Of a DNA stretch of 64,000 nt, positions 25,987 to 35,840 are shown piece by piece. The position numbers were made by a program, and so were the translations under genes. Below the pieces are notes generated by a model that was not told where the DNA came from, searched no databases, and worked only from the letters and a program-made list of their open reading frames with translations. The DNA lies in NCBI GenBank assembly GCA_965660625.1, contig CBFIAR010000002.1:1-64000 (forward strand). Reading direction: 5' to 3'. Every line of letters begins with the position of its first letter. Position 1 is the stretch's first letter. This DNA is from Glaciecola sp965660625 (GTDB lineage: Bacteria; Pseudomonadota; Gammaproteobacteria; Enterobacterales; Alteromonadaceae).

Positions 25987-28725
25987 ATGATTGATAAGAC
26001 GTTCCATTCGACTACTTCCAAATTATCTCATCCTATTTGGCATAGCATTTCTGCAGATGCGTGCCTTAAGCATCTGAATACATCAGTCAATGGCTTAGAC
26101 CAACCAGAGGCCGAGGCGCGGCTTTCAACTTACGGAGCGAACTGCCTGCCAAAAGCAGCAAGACGAAGTGCTTTTAAGCGCTTGCTTATGCAATTTCATA
26201 ATATTTTGATTTACGTGTTGCTGGCTTCAGCGGCAATCACTGCGTTTATTCAACATTGGGTTGATTCAGCAGTGATATTGGCGGTTGTTCTTGCGAATGC
26301 GATAATTGGCTTTATTCAGGAGGGGAAAGCCGAACAAGCCATGGACGCTATTCGCCATATGCTAGCGCCGCAGGCCAGAGTCATTCGTGACGGAAAGCAA
26401 CTAGCAATTGATGGTGAAAAATTGGTTCCTGGGGACATTGTGTTGCTGGAGGCCGGAGATAAGGTGCCCGCTGATTTGCGATTGTTCAGTGCGCATAGCG
26501 CGGCGGCGCAAGAAGCTATTTTAACAGGAGAGTCCTTGTCTGTAGATAAGCAAACCCTGCCGGTTGCTGAGGGGCTGCCACTCGGTGACCGTTCTTGCAT
26601 CGCTTTTTGCGGCACTCTAATCACCAGTGGCCAATGCAAAGGAGTAGTAATTGCAACTGGCTCAGAGACTGAAATCGGTCGTATCAGCGGGCTGCTGTCT
26701 GAAGTCGAAATACTAACGACGCCTTTAGTTACGCAAATGGGTGTATTCGCTAAATGGCTGACCGTTTTGATTCTCATCATCGCTTTTCTGCTGCTTACCT
26801 TCGGCTATTTTGTAGAGCATCGCGACTTTGCAGAAATGTTCATGGCTGTCGTCGGACTATCAGTGGCCGCTATCCCCGAAGGTTTACCTGCAGTTTTAAC
26901 GATAACATTGGCAATTGGGGTTCAGGCAATGGCGAAGCGCAACGCTATTGTGCGACGTTTACCTGCTATTGAAACGCTTGGGGCAGTATCGGTCATTTGT
27001 AGCGATAAGACGGGCACACTGACACGCAACGAAATGATGGTGGCTTCAGTCCTTACTCATCGCCACCTATTTAACTTGGAAGGCTGTGGGTACGAGCCAA
27101 AAGGTGCACTGAAAATAGATGATATGGCTGTTTCCCCAACTGAACATTTGGTGCTGGAAGAACTCGCCCGTGCCGCGATTCTTTGCAATGATGGCGCGCT
27201 TCGGCAGCATGAAAACACGTGGTTAGCAGACGGTGACCCAATGGAAGGAGCGTTGCTAGCTTTTAGCGGGAAAATGGACGCCGACATTTCCTACGAACAA
27301 TCCACATGGACACGAACCGATGCGATCCCATTTGATGCTCGAAATCGTTTTATGGCTACACTAAATCACGATCATGAAAGACATGCTTGGGTATTCGTGA
27401 AAGGGGCACCAGAAAAGATTTTGAGCATGTGCTGCGATCAGCGCACAACAGATGGAAAAACAGAAGATCTAGATACGGTGTATTGGAATGATGAGCTTGA
27501 ATCCATTGCTGCCCTCGGTCAGCGAGTGCTTGCTTTTGCGGTCAAGTCAGCACCTTCAAACAACACGGTGCTGGAGCATGCAGATATAGAAAACAAACTC
27601 ACTTTGTTAGGCATGGTAGGAATGATTGATCCCCCTCGAGACGAGGCTGTTAGCGCAATTGCTGAATGTGGTACTGCTGGGATCCGTGTAAAGATGATTA
27701 CCGGTGACCATACTAAAACCGCATCGGCAATTGGCAAGCAGATTGGGCTAAAAAATGCTGAAACCGTAATGACCGGCTCAGATCTCGATTGCCTAGATGA
27801 TGCAGCTCTGCGCCAGGCAGTAATAGATTGCGATATCTTTGCGCGTACAAGTCCTGAACAAAAATTGCGTTTGGTAATGGCATTACAATCTCATGGCTTT
27901 ACGGTCGCTATGACGGGTGATGGTGTTAACGATGCTCCCGCACTCAAAAGAGCTGACGCAGGTATTGCGATGGGACAAAAAGGCAGTGAAGCCGCAAAAG
28001 AGGCTGCAGAACTCGTGTTAGCTGATGATAACTTCGCATCTATTGTAGCTGCAGTGCGGGAAGGGCGCACTGTTTATGACAATATTAAAAAGGTCATTAG
28101 TTGGACATTACCAACGAATGCGGGGGAAGCAATGACTATCATTGTGGCATTGCTTTTGGGCATGACACTGCCGATCACTGCTATTCAGATCCTTTGGGTT
28201 AACTTAATTACGGCTATCACGCTTGGCGTAGCACTGGCGTTTGAGCCAACTGAAGAAAACACTATGCTCAGGCCACCGCGCTCTCGCGATGAGCCTCTGC
28301 TGACTAATGATTTAGTATGGCATATTGTGTTGGTATCTTGTTTATTTCTGTGTGGTGTATTCGGTACTTTCCAGTACGCCATCGATCAAAATTATTCCGT
28401 TGAACTCGCTCGCACTATTGCCCTCAATACGCTCGTAGTAATGGAAATTTTTCATCTTTTTTTCATTCGTAACATTTACGGTACATCACTCACTTGGAAA
28501 GCAGTGCGCGGCACAAAAGTGGTCTGGATGGTAGTAATTGCAGTTACAGGTGCGCAATTTGCCATTACTTATCTCCCAACCCTACAATCAGTATTTGCTA
28601 CCGAAGCGATTCCATTTTGGGACGGTGTTCTCATCTTAGGCATCGGTGTTGCGCTTTTTGCTATTATTGAAGTTGAAAAACAACTTCGCCTCGCACTCCA
28701 GCGCACCAAAAGGGATAGCCAATAA
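25987..28725 (+). CDS. P2-type cation-transporting ATPase
   Basis: This 912-aa inner-membrane pump has the complete P-type ATPase layout: an N-terminal cytoplasmic domain, two helices, an actuator domain with LTGESLSVDK, PEGLP in helix 4, the phosphorylated Asp in SDKTGTLT, KGAPE in the nucleotide domain, MTGDHTKTA, and the hinge MTGDGVNDAPALK. About ten membrane helices are present. Helix 6 reads NLITAITLGVALAFEP, where the SERCA calcium pump has NLVTDGLPATALGFNP, so the calcium-ligand Asp is replaced by Ala. The transported ion is therefore uncertain. It is a single gene abutting the truncated sox operon. Confidence 0.92.
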   Translation: MIDKTFHSTTSKLSHPIWHSISADACLKHLNTSVNGLDQPEAEARLSTYGANCLPKAARRSAFKRLLMQFHNILIYVLLASAAITAFIQHWVDSAVILAVVLANAIIGFIQEGKAEQAMDAIRHMLAPQARVIRDGKQLAIDGEKLVPGDIVLLEAGDKVPADLRLFSAHSAAAQEAILTGESLSVDKQTLPVAEGLPLGDRSCIAFCGTLITSGQCKGVVIATGSETEIGRISGLLSEVEILTTPLVTQMGVFAKWLTVLILIIAFLLLTFGYFVEHRDFAEMFMAVVGLSVAAIPEGLPAVLTITLAIGVQAMAKRNAIVRRLPAIETLGAVSVICSDKTGTLTRNEMMVASVLTHRHLFNLEGCGYEPKGALKIDDMAVSPTEHLVLEELARAAILCNDGALRQHENTWLADGDPMEGALLAFSGKMDADISYEQSTWTRTDAIPFDARNRFMATLNHDHERHAWVFVKGAPEKILSMCCDQRTTDGKTEDLDTVYWNDELESIAALGQRVLAFAVKSAPSNNTVLEHADIENKLTLLGMVGMIDPPRDEAVSAIAECGTAGIRVKMITGDHTKTASAIGKQIGLKNAETVMTGSDLDCLDDAALRQAVIDCDIFARTSPEQKLRLVMALQSHGFTVAMTGDGVNDAPALKRADAGIAMGQKGSEAAKEAAELVLADDNFASIVAAVREGRTVYDNIKKVISWTLPTNAGEAMTIIVALLLGMTLPITAIQILWVNLITAITLGVALAFEPTEENTMLRPPRSRDEPLLTNDLVWHIVLVSCLFLCGVFGTFQYAIDQNYSVELARTIALNTLVVMEIFHLFFIRNIYGTSLTWKAVRGTKVVWMVVIAVTGAQFAITYLPTLQSVFATEAIPFWDGVLILGIGVALFAIIEVEKQLRLALQRTKRDSQ

Positions 28726-28754
28726 CATCTGTTCAAAATTAAGAACGGAATTTC

Positions 28755-29519
28755 TTATATCGACAGTTGCACGCTAACAGGGCAGTGATCCGAACCATGA
28801 ATATCATTATGGATTTCAGCATCGTGGATCTGTTCCTTTAACTTTGGCGATACCAAAAAATAGTCAATTCTCCATCCTACGTTTCGTTCCCGAGCACCTG
28901 CTCGATAACTCCACCAACTGTACTTTACCTTTTCAGGGTGGACATGACGAAAAGCGTCCACGTAACCCGCGGCAACAAGGTTGTCGATACCGTCTATTTC
29001 CTGTTGTGTATAGCCAGCGCTTTTATTGTAATTTGGCTTTGGTCGAGCCAAGTCAATGTCGCGATGCGCTGCATTCAAGTCGCCGCAAATCACAACCGGC
29101 TTTTTCTCTTCAAGCTTTTTTATGTAACTCAGGAAGTCGGCATCCCATTGCGCCCGATAGGACAAACGCTTCAAGTCATTGCCTGAGTTTGGAGTGTAAA
29201 CGGTGACTAAATAAAGATCGCTAAATTCTGCACATAACACGCGGCCCTCTTGATCATGCTCTTCGATGCCCATGTCTTTTGTGACGTCAATGGGTTGGAT
29301 TCGAGTAATGATACTCGTGCCCGAATAGCCTTTTTTTACTGCTGAGTTAGTGAATATATGATAGCCATTTAGTTCACATAGAGCTTCAATTACTTGCTCG
29401 TCTTGCGCCTTGGTTTCTTGTAGGCAGAGCACATCGCAGTCAAGGGACGCCAAAGACTGTAAAAAATCTTTTTTGATTGCCGCCCGAACGCCATTAACGT
29501 TCCAAGATACTAATTTCAT
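28755..29519 (-). CDS. xthA: exodeoxyribonuclease III
   Basis: ExoIII-type enzymes cleave DNA at abasic sites and have 3' exonuclease and phosphatase activity in base-excision repair. The 254-aa protein starts MKLVSWNVNGVRAA, followed by CLQETKA with the metal-binding Glu, GDLNAAH, and the C-terminal GSDHCPV with the catalytic Asp-His. A frame start four codons earlier exists, but GGAG lies seven bases before the ATG at 29519. It converges on the P-type ATPase gene with only a short gap. By size and sequence it is closer to the ExoA/XthA2 type than to E. coli XthA. Confidence 0.93.
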   Translation of the reverse strand: MKLVSWNVNGVRAAIKKDFLQSLASLDCDVLCLQETKAQDEQVIEALCELNGYHIFTNSAVKKGYSGTSIITRIQPIDVTKDMGIEEHDQEGRVLCAEFSDLYLVTVYTPNSGNDLKRLSYRAQWDADFLSYIKKLEEKKPVVICGDLNAAHRDIDLARPKPNYNKSAGYTQQEIDGIDNLVAAGYVDAFRHVHPEKVKYSWWSYRAGARERNVGWRIDYFLVSPKLKEQIHDAEIHNDIHGSDHCPVSVQLSI

Positions 29520-29844
29520 CGAGTTCTCCAAACTTACTGCTTCATTATTATGGGGTGCATATTGTATAGATTAGCCAGTCAATGCCAAGGTTAGCACGTG
29601 ATTAAAGAAGGATTTATATCATTAATTTGTTAAATACACCGCAACCCAAGGTTAATAGTCGACATGGGAACTTAAATAAGTCGATTCGATTTGCAAGTTG
29701 CTAAGCGTTTACTGTCAAGTAGCAAACTGCGTAGAGGGGTCTCATTAAAAATTCCGTTTCGCACTCAATCCAATTCAGCGTTACACTGTATATAAATCAT
29801 CTGTTCATAAAACTAAAACTAAAACTAAAATAAAAGAGTACAGC
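29520..29844. other. intergenic region upstream of the ggt operon
   Basis: This 325-base divergent gap should carry the promoters of xthA and the ggt operon. The only structure seen is a short tandem repeat of AAACTA units (about 29809-29832), ending 13 bases before the ggt start. Confidence 0.45.
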
Positions 29845-31551
29845 ATGCTTAAGTCAATTAAATCTATCCTTGTTCTGTTATCTGGTATGTCAATGACCTT
29901 GCTGGTTCCCAGCGCTTCTGCATATGACCGCATTACGGGTGAAACCTTTGCAAGTCGCTCTGAGGTTATTGCGCAAAACGGGATGGCGGCAACAAGTCAG
30001 CCCTTAGCCACTCAAGTAGCATTAGACATATTAAAAAGCGGCGGAAACGCAATTGATGCAGCGATTGCTGCAAACGCTTTATTGGGCCTAGTTGAACCTA
30101 CAGGCAGCGGTATAGGCGGTGATTTATTTGCTATTATTTGGGATGCAAAATCGCAAAAGTTGTATGGTCTGAACGCTTCAGGACGATCGCCAAAAGGACT
30201 GACGCGCGACTATTTTGCAAAGCAGGGTTTAGATAAAATCCCAGCGTTTGGACCACTGCCGGTATCGGTACCTGGCGCCGTTGACGGTTGGTTTATGTTA
30301 AGTGAACGATTCGGCTCTAAGCCCATGCAGGAATTACTGGCCCCATCGATTGATTATGCTCGAAATGGTTTTCCTGTATCAGAAGTGATTGCCTACTATT
30401 TTGAAATGAATCAGAAACGCATAGGTCACTACCCAGGCTTTGAGGAAACTTTCACCATCAATGGCAATACCCCAAAGAAAGGTCAAATATTTAAAAACCC
30501 AAACCTTGCCGCAACGTATGAAAAACTAGCCACAGGGGGGCGGGATGCATTTTACAAAGGCGACATTGCGCGCACTATCAGCGGCTTTATGCAAAGCCAA
30601 GGTGGATTGCTCAGCTATCAAGATATGGCATCACATACATCGAATTGGGTTGAGCCGGTATCCACTAACTACCGCGGCTATGATGTTTGGGAATTACCAC
30701 CCAATGGGCAAGGCATTGCTGCTTTGCAAATCCTCAACATCCTAGAATTATATGATCTTGAAAGTATGGGGAGGGACAGCGCTGAGTTTGTACATACAGT
30801 GGTGGAAGCCAAAAAGCTCGCATTTGCAGACCGCGCTAAGTTTTATGCAGACCCCGACTTCAATCAAATTCCGGTAGAGTGGTTAATTTCCAAAGAATAT
30901 GCGAAAAAACGCCAGAAGCTGATTGATCCAAATGCAGCGGCAAAGCGCGTAGATGCAGGCAAAAATGAAGGAGACACTATTTACCTGACTGTTGCTGATA
31001 GCCAAGGCAACATGGTGTCTTTGATTCAGAGCAATTACCGTGGTATGGGTTCAGGCATGATCCCAACTGATTTGGGCTTTGTTTTACAAAACCGAGGCGA
31101 AATGTTCTCACTAGATAAAAATCACTTTAATGCTCTAGAACCTGGCAAGCGTCCGTTTCATACCATTATCCCTGCGTTTGTGACTCGAAATAATAAACCG
31201 CTCATGAGCTTCGGCGTTATGGGCGGCGGAACGCAGCCGCAAATGCATGCACAGATTATTGTGAATATGATTGATTTTGGCATGAATTTACAAGAAGCTG
31301 GTGATGCGCCACGCATACTGCATACGGGCTCTAGCTCGCCTGAGGGCGATATCATGACCGATGGCGGCTATATTAGTTTAGAATCGGGCTTTTCAGCAAA
31401 AACACGTCGAGACTTACTCCAAAAAGGACATACTCTAAAAGACGTTTTAGGCGCTTTTGGTGGCTATCAAGCAATCATGCTAGACGATAAAAACAAAGTG
31501 TATTATGGTGCATCAGAAACTAGAAAAGACGGTCAAGCCGCAGGATATTAA
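29845..31551 (+). CDS. ggt: gamma-glutamyltransferase
   Basis: GGT is a periplasmic N-terminal-nucleophile enzyme that cleaves or transfers the gamma-glutamyl group of glutathione. The 568-aa precursor has a signal peptide (ILVLLSGMSMTLLVPSASA). TGSGIGGDLFAI marks the large subunit. Self-cleavage is expected before Thr378 in NEGDTIYLTVAD, giving the small subunit, with YRGMGSGMIPTDLGF and SFGVMGGGTQPQ conserved around the active site. It starts a tight four-gene set, lying four bases from the DyP peroxidase gene. This grouping with a peroxidase and an ABC exporter-type complex is unusual. Confidence 0.94.
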   Translation: MLKSIKSILVLLSGMSMTLLVPSASAYDRITGETFASRSEVIAQNGMAATSQPLATQVALDILKSGGNAIDAAIAANALLGLVEPTGSGIGGDLFAIIWDAKSQKLYGLNASGRSPKGLTRDYFAKQGLDKIPAFGPLPVSVPGAVDGWFMLSERFGSKPMQELLAPSIDYARNGFPVSEVIAYYFEMNQKRIGHYPGFEETFTINGNTPKKGQIFKNPNLAATYEKLATGGRDAFYKGDIARTISGFMQSQGGLLSYQDMASHTSNWVEPVSTNYRGYDVWELPPNGQGIAALQILNILELYDLESMGRDSAEFVHTVVEAKKLAFADRAKFYADPDFNQIPVEWLISKEYAKKRQKLIDPNAAAKRVDAGKNEGDTIYLTVADSQGNMVSLIQSNYRGMGSGMIPTDLGFVLQNRGEMFSLDKNHFNALEPGKRPFHTIIPAFVTRNNKPLMSFGVMGGGTQPQMHAQIIVNMIDFGMNLQEAGDAPRILHTGSSSPEGDIMTDGGYISLESGFSAKTRRDLLQKGHTLKDVLGAFGGYQAIMLDDKNKVYYGASETRKDGQAAGY

Positions 31552-31554
31552 TTA

Positions 31555-32496
31555 ATGAGTCAATCGCAAAAGGGTATTTGCGCCGAGCCAAACTTGCACG
31601 CTCAATATTTGCTATTTAACGTTGTTGATGACGACTTTCCAGCAATGCGCGAAAAACTCTCCCGATTGCTCGACTTGTTTGAGCACTTTGACGATGAGCA
31701 CTATGAAGCGATGGTGTCAGGTATTATCGCCATCGGCTCGAGTTTTTGGTCTGAAATTTACCCGCATAGCGCACCACAAGAGCTGGTGGGGTTTCCTGAT
31801 ATGCAGTGTGAGGACCGTTGTGCTCCTGTTCTTCCATGTGACTTATTTATTCAAATTCGAGCGGATCGCCTAGATATTTGTCATGCTGTGGGTATCGAAG
31901 TGCTAGATTTGCTGCGTGTTCACGTTGAATTGGTGGAGCAAGTGAGTGCTTTTCGATATCTTGATGGTCGAGATTTAACCGGGTTTCTTGATGGTGAGGA
32001 CAATCCCAGAGGCATGAAAAAGCTCGATATTGCTATTGTTGGTGACAGTGATCCTGAGCATAAAGGCGGTAGCTATATTCATATTCAGCGATATCGTCAT
32101 GATATGAATCGCTGGAATGCCTTGTCTCTGCGCCGACAAGAAAGCGTGATGGGGAAAACTAAAGAGCACAATCTACCCTTGGTCGACAGCGGACGATCCT
32201 CACATAATTTTCGTACCAAATTAACGGGGCCTAATGGTGAATACCCAAGTTTGTTAAAGCAAAGTATGCCTTACGGAGACATGCTCATGCAGGGCTTGTT
32301 CTTTGTTAGCTGTGCAAATAACAGTAAGTCTTTCCGAGATATGCTGCATAGCCGCATTTTTGGCGACGAAATGGGGCATTATGATCGACTGCTTGATTAT
32401 TCAAATGCGGAGACGGGCGCAGCCTTTTTTGCACCTTCAATTCAATTTATAAAACGTCACGCTAAAGAATATGATGATGGGGAAGCGTCTTTTTGA
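31555..32496 (+). CDS. Dyp-type heme peroxidase
   Basis: This 313-aa heme peroxidase is of the DyP family, closest in layout to YfeX/DyP-B types. GFLDGEDNPRG carries the distal Asp of the GxxDG signature, and the heme-ligating His is probably in RSSHNFRTKL. The C-terminal DRLLDYSNAETGAAFFAPS is also typical. There is no signal peptide or Tat motif, so the enzyme should be cytoplasmic, although the preceding ggt product is exported. Its stop overlaps the start of the ABC ATPase gene by four bases, which implies translational coupling. Its physiological substrate is unknown. Confidence 0.92.
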   Translation: MSQSQKGICAEPNLHAQYLLFNVVDDDFPAMREKLSRLLDLFEHFDDEHYEAMVSGIIAIGSSFWSEIYPHSAPQELVGFPDMQCEDRCAPVLPCDLFIQIRADRLDICHAVGIEVLDLLRVHVELVEQVSAFRYLDGRDLTGFLDGEDNPRGMKKLDIAIVGDSDPEHKGGSYIHIQRYRHDMNRWNALSLRRQESVMGKTKEHNLPLVDSGRSSHNFRTKLTGPNGEYPSLLKQSMPYGDMLMQGLFFVSCANNSKSFRDMLHSRIFGDEMGHYDRLLDYSNAETGAAFFAPSIQFIKRHAKEYDDGEASF

Positions 32497-33311
32497 GTAT
32501 GCTAAAGAACGAGCTCACGGGTGATGACGCTCAATCTGAATCCCAGAATCATCATATAAATAACCTAAGTATTGGAAAGAACGCGCAAGTTCCCGCAGTT
32601 CTTGTCGAATCTCTGTTATTTTCGTATGCCGCTAGCAAACCCATAATCAACATTAAAAAATGGCAGTTAAGTAAATCAGAACATGTATTCTTATACGGCC
32701 CGTCAGGCTGTGGAAAAAGTACGTTGTTAAACTTGATTTCTGGTATTTTGTCTCCCCAAGGGGGCAAGGTCAGTGTTTTAGGTACGGATATAGCAGCCTT
32801 AAAAACCAGTAAGCGGGATCGCTTTAGAGCCCAACACATTGGTGTTGTATTTCAGCAGTTTAACCTAGTTCCTTATTTAAGTGTCCTCGACAATATTCAG
32901 CTAGCTATGCATTTTGCGAACGATGATTCTGATAAAACAAATGCGATGAAAAAAGAGCCGACCAAACAACAGCGGATTATCGCAATGCTCGATGCCTTGC
33001 AGTTGCCCAGTGACTGCATCTTGCAAAAAGCTAGCGAGCTGAGTGTAGGACAGCAACAGCGGGTTGCTATTGCACGCGCACTCATAAATAAACCGGATGT
33101 GCTGATTGTTGATGAACCTACTTCTGCCCTCGACGTATCTGCTAAAGACGCTTTTATGCAAGTGCTAATCGATACGACAATAAGTTCGAATGCCGCACTT
33201 ATATTTGTTAGTCACGACCAGTCACTTGCTAGACATTTTAAACGAGTTGAATCATTAACTGATATAAATAATACAGTTTCTAGGATGCCCAAACCGGAAG
33301 ACGGGTTATGA
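32493..33311 (+). CDS. ABC transporter ATP-binding protein (LolD/MacB-like)
   Basis: This 272-aa ATPase has Walker A YGPSGCGKSTLL near residue 71, the Q-loop VVFQQFNLVPYLSVLDNI, the signature LSVGQQQRVAIARAL, Walker B VLIVDEPTSALD and the switch His in VSHDQ. It has the proportions of ATPases that serve FtsX-type permeases. A roughly 45-residue polar N-terminal extension precedes the fold. It overlaps the DyP gene and the permease gene by four bases each. Close relatives, as I recall them, lie beside the ZrgDE-type ABC genes linked to zinc in Vibrio, but the usual DUF2796 partner is not here. Confidence 0.9.
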   Translation: MSMLKNELTGDDAQSESQNHHINNLSIGKNAQVPAVLVESLLFSYAASKPIINIKKWQLSKSEHVFLYGPSGCGKSTLLNLISGILSPQGGKVSVLGTDIAALKTSKRDRFRAQHIGVVFQQFNLVPYLSVLDNIQLAMHFANDDSDKTNAMKKEPTKQQRIIAMLDALQLPSDCILQKASELSVGQQQRVAIARALINKPDVLIVDEPTSALDVSAKDAFMQVLIDTTISSNAALIFVSHDQSLARHFKRVESLTDINNTVSRMPKPEDGL

Positions 33312-34738
33312 TTTTTAGGGTTGCTAAACATAGCTTATTGCACAGAAAGGTATCTGTCATGCTGACTTTTTTAGCGTTATTAGTGAGCGTTTCATTATTG
33401 CTGTCAATTGAGCATATGAGAAAAGAAGCAAAAAGTAGCTTTTACCGCACCGTTTCTGGTGTCGATCTGATCGTCGGCGCGCGCACAGGACAGATTAATT
33501 TACTATTAAGCTCCGTGTTTAGAGTGGGAGCGAACGCGAATTCTGTGAGCTGGACAAGTTATCAGAATATTGTGGCTAATCCTTTGGTAGCGTGGTCGAT
33601 TCCCTTAGCACTGGGCGATTCACATAAGGGATTTGCTGTTATCGGCACCACGAATGCTTATTTTGAGCATTATCGTTTTGGTGACCAGCGGCAGTTAAGT
33701 TTTCAAGCTGGGGGGCGTTTTACTGACAATCAGCAGAGCCATAGTGCAATTGATAGCGCAGTCGATACAGCAAAAATGTCTACCGTGGGTCAGCATTTTG
33801 ATGTTGTTATTGGGGCGGATGCAGCCAAACAATTAAATTATAAGGTGGGTGACGAGATTATCATCTCCCATGGCGTGGGCAAGGTGAGTTTTAGCCATCA
33901 CGACGATCACCCCTTTACGATTGTCGGCATTTTACACTACACGGGAACGCCGGTTGACCAAGCAGTTCACGTTGGTCTAAATGCCATCGAATCGATTCAT
34001 ACACAAGTGAATCCGAGCTTGTCTAAAAACACACTTACCCGCGCGAGTTTGAAAAAGCCTGAGCAAGCAGGACATAATCATGCCGAGCACGAGCACGAGC
34101 ACGAGCTGAGTGAAATTGACAATACTGCCTCCCAAGGGGCAAAAAGAACACTTGAAACCCCTCCGAAGCAAGATTCTGATAAACACGCACTGTTACAACC
34201 AACGCAAGTATCTGCGTTCATGCTCGGACTCAAGTCTCGTATTGCCGTACTGCAAATTCAAAGACAAGTTAATCAGTCCAACCTTGAGCCACTGTCAGCG
34301 ATTATCCCAGGCGTTGCTTTAGCTGAGTTATGGCGCTTAGTCGGCGCGGTTGAAAATGTATTACGGATTATTTCTGCAGCGGTGTTAGTTGCCAGCCTAT
34401 TAGGCTTAAGTACTATGCTATTAGCATCGCTGCGTGAACGCAGAGCTGAAATTAGCGTGTTTAGGATCATGGGAGCAAAACCGAGTTTTGTATTTTGGTT
34501 AGTGCAATTTGAGGCGCTCAGCATTGCTTTGGGTGCTAGTGTCTTTGCCGTCTTGCTAGTAACGGGTGGCATTTTACTGGGCAATGATTGGTTACTGACT
34601 GAATATGCGTTGTCCTTAAGTGCAAATATTCTCTCAGTACATACGTTATCGATGATTGGTATTGTGTTGCTTGCAACATTTATAATTGCGCTTATACCTA
34701 GCATTGGCGCATACCGAAATGCGCGGTCACTAAGTTAG
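33308..34738 (+). CDS. FtsX-like ABC permease with His-rich loop
   Basis: This 476-aa inner-membrane permease has one N-terminal helix (VMLTFLALLVSVSLLL), a large periplasmic domain, and three C-terminal helices of the FtsX/MacB fold. Conserved family segments are VDLIVGARTGQINLLLSSVF and the coupling loop SLRERRAEISVFRIMGA. Inside the periplasmic domain, residues of about 257-271 read GHNHAEHEHEHELSE, a likely divalent-metal-binding loop. The permease therefore probably extracts or moves an envelope substrate in a metal-sensitive way (inference). It is the last gene of the ggt operon. Confidence 0.9.
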   Translation: MIFRVAKHSLLHRKVSVMLTFLALLVSVSLLLSIEHMRKEAKSSFYRTVSGVDLIVGARTGQINLLLSSVFRVGANANSVSWTSYQNIVANPLVAWSIPLALGDSHKGFAVIGTTNAYFEHYRFGDQRQLSFQAGGRFTDNQQSHSAIDSAVDTAKMSTVGQHFDVVIGADAAKQLNYKVGDEIIISHGVGKVSFSHHDDHPFTIVGILHYTGTPVDQAVHVGLNAIESIHTQVNPSLSKNTLTRASLKKPEQAGHNHAEHEHEHELSEIDNTASQGAKRTLETPPKQDSDKHALLQPTQVSAFMLGLKSRIAVLQIQRQVNQSNLEPLSAIIPGVALAELWRLVGAVENVLRIISAAVLVASLLGLSTMLLASLRERRAEISVFRIMGAKPSFVFWLVQFEALSIALGASVFAVLLVTGGILLGNDWLLTEYALSLSANILSVHTLSMIGIVLLATFIIALIPSIGAYRNARSLS

Positions 34739-34883
34739 CGTGAACGATACGTAAACCAGAAAGGCGATGGTCAAACTTTACTATTCTTAAAAACCATTAA
34801 TAAAGCAGCGTGAATGGACGATATAGTATAATAATCATCGGAAGTTTTGTCTTCTGCACCGTTTTTGTATTCTAGAGAGTGTT

Positions 34884-35840
34884 ATGTCCAATCTAATGTC
34901 ATCAATTGATCAGCGCACGCAGCTAGTGGGTGAAAACCGCCTCGAGCTGCTGATGTTTAAATTAGGATCACGGCACACGTTTGCGCTAAACGTATTTAAA
35001 GTGAGGGAAGTTATTACCGTGCCTCCGCTGAATCAGCTGCCAGGTTCTCACTATCATATCAAAGGCATAACAAATTATCGTGGCGGCTCTATTCCTATTA
35101 TTGATTTGAGGACAGCTATTCACTTGAACAATAATAGTGCGAACTATGAACCTCAAAACGTGATTATTACGGAATATAATAGAACTGTTCAAGGGTTCTT
35201 GATTGGGCAAATAATGAATATTGTCAACACATCATGGAGCGACATTCAGCCACCTCCGTCCTCTGCTGGAAAGAATAACTATTTAACTGCATTCACCAGA
35301 GTAGAAAATGATGGTGAGATTGAGCTCGTAGAAATCATTGACGTTGAAAAAGTCCTTTCAGAAATTATTGAATATGATACCTCTATTTCAGAAGACCTGT
35401 TGGATTTGGATATAAAAGAAACCTTGGTGGGGCAGAAAGTCTTAGTTGTTGATGACTCGTCAACGGCTCGTGGCCAGATTCGTGAGACGCTCATTCAGTT
35501 AGGTATAGAAATTATTGAGGAAAAAGACGGACTAAGGGCGTTGAATCTTTTGAAGAGTTGGGCTGATCAAGGGAAAGTGGTAACTGATGAAATTCTAATG
35601 ATGTTTACAGATGCAGAGATGCCACAAATGGACGGCTATCGACTCACAGCGGAAGTGCGCAAAGATCCAAGAATGTCAGACTTATTCATAGCCCTTAATA
35701 CCTCATTGAGCGGCACTTTTAATGAAGCTATGGTCGAAAAAGTTGGCTGTAATCGCTTTATTTCAAAATTTCAGCCAGACTTACTTGTCGAAGTCGTACA
35801 ACAGAGAATGCGCGAAGTGTTGCAGGGTGATGAAAAGTAA
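34884..35840 (+). CDS. cheV: chemotaxis coupling protein CheV
   Basis: CheV couples chemoreceptors to CheA and is tuned by phosphorylation. The 318-aa product has an N-terminal CheW domain (about residues 15-165, including FALNVFKVREVI and GITNYRGGSIPIIDL) and a C-terminal receiver domain. The receiver has the acidic pair in VLVVDDSS, the phospho-acceptor Asp243 in FTDAEMPQMDG, and the Lys in SKFQPD. It is a single gene, far from any che or flagellar genes in this window. The order CheW then REC and the length are standard. Confidence 0.95.
   Translation: MSNLMSSIDQRTQLVGENRLELLMFKLGSRHTFALNVFKVREVITVPPLNQLPGSHYHIKGITNYRGGSIPIIDLRTAIHLNNNSANYEPQNVIITEYNRTVQGFLIGQIMNIVNTSWSDIQPPPSSAGKNNYLTAFTRVENDGEIELVEIIDVEKVLSEIIEYDTSISEDLLDLDIKETLVGQKVLVVDDSSTARGQIRETLIQLGIEIIEEKDGLRALNLLKSWADQGKVVTDEILMMFTDAEMPQMDGYRLTAEVRKDPRMSDLFIALNTSLSGTFNEAMVEKVGCNRFISKFQPDLLVEVVQQRMREVLQGDEK

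Noticed and set aside
29809..29832. Short AAACTA tandem repeat upstream of ggt
   Set aside because: Only about four units in an A/T-rich leader. Could be phase-variable but too short and imperfect to claim.
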